In this document: positions 1 through 4,734 of the stretch, one piece after another
Layout: each line of letters starts with the position of its first letter
How positions within the stretch are numbered: position 1 is the first letter of the stretch
NCBI GenBank assembly: GCA_964400865.1
Contig: CAYNWG010000063.1
Coordinates: forward strand, 1-5,122
Direction: 5' to 3'
Length of the DNA: 5,122 nucleotides
Source: DAOQVB01 sp964400865
Lineage (GTDB): Bacteria; Patescibacteriota; Microgenomatia; UBA1400; PJMF01
Made by a program: the position numbers and the translations under genes
The notes under the pieces: generated by a model
Database searches by the model: none
What the model saw: the letters and a program-made list of their open reading frames with translations, nothing else
What the model was told of the DNA's origin: nothing

Positions 1-1585
1 GTTTCTTATCTTCTGGCACATCGGTAACCAGACATTCTGTCGTAAGAATCATTGATCCAACACTAGCCGCATTTTGCAAAGCAGCGATGGCTACCTTTGC
101 CGGCTCGATCACACCAGCTTTGACCATGTCACCAAATTCGTTGGTGAGGGCGTTAAAGCCGTAAAAGGGGTCGTTTTGTCCCAAAACTTGATGCAGTACA
201 TACCCCGGATCCATACCCGAGTTTATGGCTAACATCCGCAGTGGCTCTTGCACAACAGCTTTGATTAGATCCACTCCGACTTGTTCGTCATGAGTCTCAG
301 ACTTCAGCTTGTCGAGCACTTTCACAGCTTGGAGCAATGTTACTCCACCACCTGGAATGATACCTTCTTCAATGGCGGCTTTGGTGGCACCCTTGGCGTC
401 TTTGACCCGTTCTTGCAGATTTTTCATCTCAATTTCGGTTGAAGCACCTACTTGAATCACTGCTACCCCACCGGTTAGCTTGGCTTTGCGCTCTTGCAAT
501 TTTTCTATATCAAAGTCAGAAGTTGATTTTTCAATCTCTGATTCAATTTGAGCCACTCGAGCATCAATATCTGTTTGCTTGCCCTTACCTCCGACAATTC
601 TGGTGGCATCTTTGCTAGCGCGAACAGAATCTGCTTGACCAAGATCCTCAACTGCCACATCTTTGAGTTGGCGACCGGTATCTTGTGAAATATAGTTTGC
701 ACCAATCAAAACTGCGATATCCTGCAACATGGCTTTGCGTCGGTCGCCAAATCCAGGGGCCTTCACAGCTAAAACGTTGATGGCTCCGCGCAATTTATTC
801 ACCACTAAGGTAGTAAGCGCTTCGCCTTCAACGTCATCGGCAATCAAAACTAAGTTTTTGCTTACCGTCATCAACTTTTCCAACATTGGAAGTAGATCTT
901 GAATGCTACTTAACTTGAAGTCAGTGACTAAGATGTACGGATTTTCGATGATTGACTCCATATGATCTGAGTCCGTCACAAAATAGGGAGAGGCAAAACC
1001 CTTATCGAATTCCATACCGTCCTTATGTTCGATGGTAATATCGAGGGTTTTGCCCTCTTCGACTTCTACCACACCATCTTTACCAACCAATCGCAAGGCT
1101 TCAGCAATCTTTTGACCAATCACTTCATTTTGGGCAGAAATGGTGGCCACTTTTTCCCAGTCTGATTCTTTGACCGGTTTGGCTAAGCGACGAATTTCCT
1201 TTACTACAGCTTCTACCGCACGATCAATCCCCTTCTTCATAATCATTGGGTTGGTGCCGGCGGTCACATACTTCATACCTTTTCCTGCAATATGTTGAGC
1301 TAAAAGTGTGGCTGTTGTGGTACCGTCACCTGCCACATCATTGGTCTTACTAGCTGCTTCTTTGACCAATTGGGCGCCCATGTTTTCAAACTTATCTTCT
1401 AAAACGATTTCTTTGGCAACGCTCACTCCATCATGGAGTACGTTTGGGGCGCCCCAAGAACGATCAATTGCCACGTTACGTCCTTTTGGACCCAAAGTCG
1501 TGGTAACTGCAGATGCGAGTTTATTGATACCCGCCAACATTTTTTGTCTGGCGTCATCTGAAAATACGAGTTGTTTTGCTGACAT
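1..1585 (-). CDS. groEL: Chaperonin GroEL (Hsp60), 3' end cut by window edge
   Basis: ATP-driven cytosolic chaperonin that, with GroES, encloses and refolds unfolded proteins. The frame was read in segments along its length from 1585 to the window edge with no stop or frameshift found: 528 complete codons. By alignment to the 548-residue E. coli protein, about 20 C-terminal residues lie outside the window. Visible signatures are TLGPKGRNV (residues 30-38), DGVSVAKEI (52-60), GDGTTTAT (86-93) and a C-terminal TTECLVTD. Catalytic aspartates equivalent to E. coli D52, D87 and D398 are all present, the last at residue 396 because of a two-residue deletion before the apical domain. Apical substrate-binding positions are conserved or conservative (SPYF, residues 199-202, with Phe197 replacing the E. 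coli Tyr199). The ATG is chosen because AAGGAG lies 5 bases upstream (1591-1596). It is the second gene of the groES-groEL operon, 29 bases after groES. A normal, functional GroEL is expected. Confidence 0.98.
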   Translation of the reverse strand, partial: MSAKQLVFSDDARQKMLAGINKLASAVTTTLGPKGRNVAIDRSWGAPNVLHDGVSVAKEIVLEDKFENMGAQLVKEAASKTNDVAGDGTTTATLLAQHIAGKGMKYVTAGTNPMIMKKGIDRAVEAVVKEIRRLAKPVKESDWEKVATISAQNEVIGQKIAEALRLVGKDGVVEVEEGKTLDITIEHKDGMEFDKGFASPYFVTDSDHMESIIENPYILVTDFKLSSIQDLLPMLEKLMTVSKNLVLIADDVEGEALTTLVVNKLRGAINVLAVKAPGFGDRRKAMLQDIAVLIGANYISQDTGRQLKDVAVEDLGQADSVRASKDATRIVGGKGKQTDIDARVAQIESEIEKSTSDFDIEKLQERKAKLTGGVAVIQVGASTEIEMKNLQERVKDAKGATKAAIEEGIIPGGGVTLLQAVKVLDKLKSETHDEQVGVDLIKAVVQEPLRMLAINSGMDPGYVLHQVLGQNDPFYGFNALTNEFGDMVKAGVIEPAKVAIAALQNAASVGSMILTTECLVTDVPEDKK

Positions 1586-1614
1586 ACTATCTCCTTTTTT
1601 TAACTTTTTAATAA

Positions 1615-1923
1615 TTATTTAATTGTTGCTAAAATATCTTCAAATTTTAAAAATTGATATTCCACATCACCAATTTTAAAATCATTACCACCCCATTTTT
1701 TGTAAATCACTTTATCACCAACCGCAACTGGACTTTTTAATTCTTTGACTCCACTTTCCCAGATAGGACCACCCACGGCCAAGACAGTGCCATGTTGAGG
1801 TTTTTCGTCAGCCGAATCAGGTAGATACAATCCTGATGCAGTTTGTTTTTCTTGTTTGGCTGGTTCTACTAAAACATAACCCGCCAGAGGTGAAATTGCT
1901 TTAACCGACATCGTTGTGGACAT
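1615..1923 (-). CDS. groES: Co-chaperonin GroES (Hsp10)
   Basis: Heptameric lid of the GroEL folding chamber. The 102-residue product is complete and close to the usual 95-100. It shows the Cpn10 fold order: N-terminal strand SPLAGYVLVEP (11-21), a mobile loop around residues 22-39 with the hydrophobic tripeptide LYL (32-34) at the place of E. coli Ile-Val-Leu that docks on GroEL, then GTVLAVG, VGDKVIYKKWGG and the C-terminal EDILATIK. The N-terminus is about seven residues longer than in E. coli. An internal ATG at codon 5 would give a more typical start, but the Shine-Dalgarno is 6 bases from the first ATG and 18 from the second, so the first is chosen. First gene of the operon, expressed from the promoter with CIRCE-like operators upstream. 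Confidence 0.97.
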   Translation of the reverse strand: MSTTMSVKAISPLAGYVLVEPAKQEKQTASGLYLPDSADEKPQHGTVLAVGGPIWESGVKELKSPVAVGDKVIYKKWGGNDFKIGDVEYQFLKFEDILATIK

Positions 1924-1929
1924 AAAACT

Positions 1930-1935
1930 CTCCTT
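1930..1935 (-). promoter_or_regulatory. Shine-Dalgarno of groES
   Basis: AAGGAG on the minus strand, 6 bases before the ATG at 1923. It decides for the first ATG over the in-frame ATG four codons later. Only groES and groEL have such a site in this window; the other genes have none. Confidence 0.85.
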
Positions 1936-1951
1936 ACTACTGAATACTTTT

Positions 1952-1978
1952 TTAGCAGTTTAAATAATCAACTGCTAC
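1952..1978 (-). promoter_or_regulatory. CIRCE-like operator, leader-proximal copy
   Basis: Inverted repeat TTAGCAGTT - 9 bases - AACTGCTAC, with 8 of 9 positions pairing. Arm length and 9-base spacer equal those of CIRCE (TTAGCACTC-N9-GAGTGCTAA), the operator of the heat-shock repressor HrcA, but the outer TTAGCA core continues with GTT instead of CTC. It lies between the predicted transcription start (about 1985) and the groES Shine-Dalgarno, so it would also be present in the mRNA as a 9-bp stem. Binding by HrcA is inferred; no hrcA gene is in the window. Confidence 0.8.
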
Positions 1979-1982
1979 TAAA

Positions 1983-2009
1983 CTAGCAGTGATAATAGTC
2001 GTCTGCTAA
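1983..2009 (-). promoter_or_regulatory. CIRCE-like operator, promoter-embedded copy
   Basis: A second repeat of the same 9-9-9 design, CTAGCAGTG - 9 bases - GTCTGCTAA on the plus strand. It pairs less well (6 of 9, core CTGCTA/TAGCAG intact). Its spacer contains the groES -10 box, so a bound repressor would directly block RNA polymerase. The half-sites of the two copies start at 1952, 1970, 1983 and 2001. Confidence 0.72.
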
Positions 2010-2020
2010 CTGTTTGTCAA
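1992..2020 (-). promoter_or_regulatory. groES-groEL promoter (sigma70 type)
   Basis: On the minus strand, TTGACA (2015-2020), exactly 17 bases, then TATTAT (1992-1997): a full-consensus -35 and a 5/6 -10. The start of transcription is predicted near 1985, giving a leader of about 62 bases that carries one CIRCE-like repeat. The -35 lies only 14 bases beyond the SPFH stop codon, and no intrinsic terminator is visible between them, so some read-through from the SPFH gene is possible. Confidence 0.85.
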
Positions 2021-2034
2021 CAACGGAGTTGCAA

Positions 2035-2652
2035 TTATGAGGATGTTGATTCAACTAATACTTGTGGAGCCAAGATTTCTCGTACTCCACCGGCCGCATG
2101 TTGACGAACGGTGGAAAGTAAAAATCCCTCGCAATTTAAGCCCTTGTCCTCAAAATAGTGCTGAATTTCTTGTTTAATTGTTTCTTCGACATGACTGCGA
2201 TTGTGTTTAATTTGGTCAAGTGTAAGACCGGAAAAGATAGTTGCCACTTTACTTCTGGCAGCTGGACGCACTACTTTGGAAACCATATCTTCACCAATGT
2301 TTTCCCAGAGCTCAGGGGCATTCTTTCGATCAATTCTAAACAGCACTGAGCCTTCAACTGCCACATCTTTACCATCTTGTGTTGTGGCATGAATTGGCAC
2401 ATCACCAAGTGCTTCGTTATTAGCTTCAAAATTAAATCCGTCCCTGATTGAATACTCGAGTACTTGTGCATTAAAAAGTTTGGCAACTTGCCAAAAGGGA
2501 ATTTTAAAATGTAAACCAGGACCCCAGACCCTCGGCAAGACACCTCGACCTCGATCATACACACAGGCAAGATGACCGGGTGGCACGCTAATAAAGAATC
2601 CACCAACAACTTCATCAACCAAAAAAGATACAACAAGGCGATCAAATTCCAT
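2035..2652 (-). CDS. Short SPFH/band 7 (prohibitin-like) protein
   Basis: A 205-residue SPFH-domain protein. Members of this family (prohibitin, stomatin, HflK/C) form membrane-associated oligomers that scaffold proteins or control proteases. Residues 23-53 (VPPGH, VYDRGRGVLP, GPGLHFKIPFW) are the typical start of the domain. Residues 85-140 (VPIHATTQDGKDVAVEGSVLFRI followed by VVRPAARS and VATIF) are the typical prohibitin core. The N-terminal segment (about 6-22) is hydrophobic but carries Asp13 and Glu14, so it is a poor membrane anchor. The protein ends about 25 residues after the SPFH core and lacks the long coiled coil that usually makes these proteins 260-300 residues. There is no Shine-Dalgarno; TACAAT six bases before the ATG suggests a leaderless mRNA. 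The upstream gene ends 14 bases away, so co-transcription is also possible. The family call is firm; the partner and role are unknown. Confidence 0.9.
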   Translation of the reverse strand: MEFDRLVVSFLVDEVVGGFFISVPPGHLACVYDRGRGVLPRVWGPGLHFKIPFWQVAKLFNAQVLEYSIRDGFNFEANNEALGDVPIHATTQDGKDVAVEGSVLFRIDRKNAPELWENIGEDMVSKVVRPAARSKVATIFSGLTLDQIKHNRSHVEETIKQEIQHYFEDKGLNCEGFLLSTVRQHAAGGVREILAPQVLVESTSS

Positions 2653-2658
2653 AGGTAT

Positions 2659-2664
2659 ATTGTA
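2659..2664 (-). promoter_or_regulatory. Possible -10 box for a leaderless SPFH mRNA
   Basis: Minus-strand TACAAT (5/6 to TATAAT) ends six bases before the ATG at 2652, which would put the transcription start at or next to the start codon. No recognisable -35 is found at 16-18 bases. The support is that the neighbouring gene has the same spacing. Confidence 0.4.
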
Positions 2665-2666
2665 CT

Positions 2667-2975
2667 CTAACTTTGCAGCTGTGCAGAGGGCTGATGGAAA
2701 ACTTCGGCTACCAGCGCTTCTGCTTCTCTCAAAGTGGTAACTAATTGATACGATAACTCCATATTTTCATTATTTTGTGACATTTCATCCAAAGTTCTTT
2801 CTGATACATCAACAAAAATAGAAAATGCTGACTGCATGGCTTCTGCGTTGGCATCAAGCCAGAGCTGTTTCTGTTTTAAAGGCATATCTTTAACTTGTCT
2901 GAGCACATCTCTAAAAGCGGAAATCTCACGATGACGAACAGTTAGTTGTAAATAGGAACGCTGTTTTTGGTCCAT
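2667..2975 (-). CDS. Hypothetical 102-residue helical protein
   Basis: I do not recognise this protein. It is a small soluble product with no signal peptide or membrane segment. The composition is rich in Gln, Glu, Leu, Ala and Met with no Gly and few Pro, and a predicted all-helical structure is likely; residues about 14-52 and 60-94 (SERTLDEMSQNNE... through LREAEALVAEVF) look amphipathic. There are no cysteines or metal-binding patterns. It is on the same strand as the SPFH gene, 14 bases upstream, so the two may be co-expressed and the product could be a partner of the SPFH protein; that is inference from position only. The ATG follows a strong -10 box by six bases with no Shine-Dalgarno, consistent with a leaderless transcript. 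Its reality as a gene is supported by the promoter, the full use of the gap and the non-overlapping fit. Confidence 0.72.
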   Translation of the reverse strand: MDQKQRSYLQLTVRHREISAFRDVLRQVKDMPLKQKQLWLDANAEAMQSAFSIFVDVSERTLDEMSQNNENMELSYQLVTTLREAEALVAEVFHQPSAQLQS

Positions 2976-2981
2976 ACTTTC

Positions 2982-2990
2982 ATTATAACA
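2982..2990 (-). promoter_or_regulatory. Extended -10 promoter, leaderless hypothetical gene
   Basis: The minus strand reads TGTTATAAT, a perfect TATAAT (2982-2987) with an upstream TGn extension, ending six bases before the ATG at 2975. The expected start of transcription falls on the A of the ATG. No good -35 is visible, which the extended -10 can compensate for. Confidence 0.65.
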
Positions 2991-3036
2991 GTACTGAACG
3001 ACTAAGTATGCCCTATAATACCAGGTGTGAAAATTC

Positions 3037-3055
3037 CACGCGTGACACAGATCAC
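3037..3055. repeat. Palindromic sites in the 128-bp intergenic gap
   Basis: Two overlapping symmetrical sequences: CACGCGTG (3037-3044), a perfect 8-base palindrome, and GTGA-N6-TCAC (3042-3055), the core spacing of a CRP/FNR-type operator. They lie about 50-65 bases upstream of the predicted promoter of the hypothetical gene. They may be a regulator site, or chance. No terminator with a T run was found for the membrane-protein gene that ends at 3104. Confidence 0.3.
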
Positions 3056-3103
3056 TTCCCCTATAACATTAATAGCATTGCGCTCTCTCATAGTTTCAAC
3101 TGA

Positions 3104-4663
3104 TCACTGAAGGAAAAAAAAATTAGTTAGATCTGAATTGACCACCAGTGGCTGCTCTAAAGTAAAAAGAGATATTGAGGGAGTGATACTAGTTGCGTTC
3201 CCCAAACGATAGTTAACGAAGATTTCATCCAATGAACATAGCTTAAAATCAATAGCATTGGTATCTATCAGTACATGTGTGAAAGTCCCTTCAAATTGCT
3301 CCGCTCTTGCGTTACCCAAAAAGGGCTTAAGTCGGTTCTTACTACAACCAACCGGCGTAGCTAGTTGTCGTCCGTAATACGCATTTAGTTCCCATGCTGT
3401 CCAATAATCAGTAAGTATTTTTCCCGATACGTTCTCCAAATCTAGTTGTTTCTGGTCAATGCTACCAAGCAAAGCACTTTTCGTGGGACTACAAGAAAAT
3501 AGATGCTGGTTACCAAAACTACAATTTGAAATAGAAAAAGCAAACCAAAGTATCCGAAACAACACAATGCATGATGTGAATAACAGCACCACCTTAATCT
3601 GGCGATCATTACAGTAGGAAATCACCACCATACCGAGTGAGGCAAGTAAAATAGTTGGACCGACAAAGTAGTGACCTCCACTCCTATCAGCTAACGCGAT
3701 AATCAAGATACTTGCCACTGAAAGTCGAATCAACAGGGGCATCCAATGGTCTTGAAGCAACAATCGACGGTTGACAAATGCAAAAACAATTACCAGGCCA
3801 ATAATGGCAACGCTTAGAGTACTAACAAGAAATTCGATTGAAAATACTGGTTGATTAAATACAACGATGCCACTTTTCTCCAAAATTTCATTTGGGAAAG
3901 CGACGAGTCTCGAGAGAAAATCAGAATAGCTGACTGTATTAATCAAATGATGGACCGGTTGCCACTCTATTTTCTCTAAAATTTTCTGGTAGAAAACGAT
4001 AGTTAGTGTGAAAAAAACAGATTTGATTAACAAATCCCGAATGAATTTTGGCTCACTCCTTCTCTCCCAAGTGATAAAAATGACAGCTGGTAAAACAAAC
4101 ACAATAAATAAGTACATATCGCTCGCAGATAGAAGCGCAAATGCTACTACAGACAATAGGTTGCCATACCATGATGCTGTGTTAGTTTTTAAATACCAGA
4201 TAAAGAAAAAGACTAACAACAACTCGAAGCTACGAATATGAGGAATCATAAAAAAACTAGTATAAAAATAAGGATTCAACAGGAAGAATGCAGACCAAGC
4301 CAACAATGTATACCTTTTCAGTTTATTTAGGTTCATCTGGATTGAATAGTTCCAAAGTAGCAATCCAACCAAAGCTATGAATAAAGAAATATTTATTATC
4401 TGAGCCAAACTAACTGAGAGTGAAGAAATACCAAAGTATCTTGTTATTACTGTGTTGAAAACCGCTTTTACGATATACGTTTCCTCGTTAACAAACCACC
4501 TCTTTCCCTGATCAAAATTTGTAATATAGAGTCCAGAAACAGCGTCGGCATTGAATGCGTACTGCTGCACTGTTTCCAAAGCCATTAATAGTGCTACCAA
4601 CAATATGCTGAAACCTAGAAAAAGAAAAGGAGTGTATGAACGAATTGTGGTAAATTTTCTCAA
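3104..4663 (-). CDS. Polytopic membrane protein, possible GT-C glycosyltransferase
   Basis: A 519-residue integral membrane protein with about 9-11 hydrophobic segments between residues 12 and 376 (for example 12-31, 85-104, 118-136, 147-158, 167-198, 213-226, 276-297, 308-324, 333-350 and 356-376). An outside, mostly soluble C-terminal domain follows (about 378-519) with four cysteines (381, 391, 440, 476) that could form disulfides. The first external loop carries the acidic motif FNADAVSGLYITNFDQG (37-53), placed like the catalytic Asp/DxD loop of GT-C transferases that use lipid-linked sugars. GGHYFVGP (329-336) resembles a conserved late-loop motif of such proteins. The GT-C assignment is structural inference, and the substrate is unknown. 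The start is TTG at 4663; an in-frame stop lies 33 bases upstream and no in-frame ATG intervenes. No Shine-Dalgarno. Divergent from tsaC; no operon partner is visible. Confidence 0.8.
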   Translation of the reverse strand: MRKFTTIRSYTPFLFLGFSILLVALLMALETVQQYAFNADAVSGLYITNFDQGKRWFVNEETYIVKAVFNTVITRYFGISSLSVSLAQIINISLFIALVGLLLWNYSIQMNLNKLKRYTLLAWSAFFLLNPYFYTSFFMIPHIRSFELLLVFFFIWYLKTNTASWYGNLLSVVAFALLSASDMYLFIVFVLPAVIFITWERRSEPKFIRDLLIKSVFFTLTIVFYQKILEKIEWQPVHHLINTVSYSDFLSRLVAFPNEILEKSGIVVFNQPVFSIEFLVSTLSVAIIGLVIVFAFVNRRLLLQDHWMPLLIRLSVASILIIALADRSGGHYFVGPTILLASLGMVVISYCNDRQIKVVLLFTSCIVLFRILWFAFSISNCSFGNQHLFSCSPTKSALLGSIDQKQLDLENVSGKILTDYWTAWELNAYYGRQLATPVGCSKNRLKPFLGNARAEQFEGTFTHVLIDTNAIDFKLCSLDEIFVNYRLGNATSITPSISLFTLEQPLVVNSDLTNFFFLQ

Positions 4664-4686
4664 ATGTCCAATCTTAAGTTTCCCAT
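4660..4686 (-). other. Possible 8-codon upstream ORF overlapping the TTG start
   Basis: An ATG at 4686 opens an 8-codon frame (MGNLRLDI) ending in TGA at 4660-4662, which shares two bases with the TTG start of the membrane-protein gene. It lies about 12 bases after the predicted transcription start. It could deliver ribosomes to a weak TTG with no Shine-Dalgarno by stop-start coupling, but it has no Shine-Dalgarno itself and may be chance. Confidence 0.25.
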
Positions 4687-4704
4687 AAATAAGTTACTAT
4701 AGCG

Positions 4705-4734
4705 ATTATAATGCGATGTGATGAAAATTATCAA
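4705..4734 (-). promoter_or_regulatory. Promoter of the membrane-protein gene
   Basis: On the minus strand, TTGATA (4729-4734), 18 bases, then a perfect TATAAT (4705-4710). The expected start near 4698 leaves a leader of about 35 bases before the TTG at 4663. The -35 lies inside the first codons of the divergent tsaC gene. Confidence 0.6.
4707..4712 (+). promoter_or_regulatory. -10 box of tsaC, overlapping the divergent -10
   Basis: A perfect TATAAT on the plus strand, eight bases before the ATG at 4721 and five before an in-frame GTG at 4718. The expected start is about 4718-4721, so the mRNA would be leaderless. No clear -35 is visible at 16-18 bases. Four bases are shared with the opposite-strand -10 box. 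Confidence 0.55.

Noticed and set aside
505..705. 66-codon minus-strand ORF inside groEL
   Set aside because: Out-of-frame shadow; the groEL frame across it encodes conserved apical/intermediate-domain sequence.
1308..1622. 104-codon plus-strand ORF opposite groEL
   Set aside because: It lies wholly antisense to the well-conserved N-terminal part of groEL and its intergenic gap; its protein resembles nothing known and it has no Shine-Dalgarno or promoter.
2021..2034. Terminator between the SPFH gene and the groES promoter
   Set aside because: Only a 4-bp stem with a 3-base loop (CAAC/GTTG) is present and there is no T run.
2158..2392. Two 63-codon plus-strand ORFs opposite the SPFH gene
   Set aside because: Antisense shadows of the conserved SPFH core with no start signals.
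3002..3091. 29-codon minus-strand ORF (starting MRERNAINVIG) after the membrane-protein stop
   Set aside because: It is in the same frame as the membrane-protein gene past its TGA, but has no Shine-Dalgarno or adjacent -10 box; it is too short to support without conservation data.
3130..3160. CCACTGGTGG hairpin followed by T9 as an intrinsic terminator
   Set aside because: The stem is only 3-4 bp, lies about 20 bases before the T run, and both are within the coding sequence.
4008..4241. 77-codon plus-strand ORF opposite the membrane-protein gene
   Set aside because: Antisense shadow with low-complexity Lys/Asn-rich translation and no Shine-Dalgarno.
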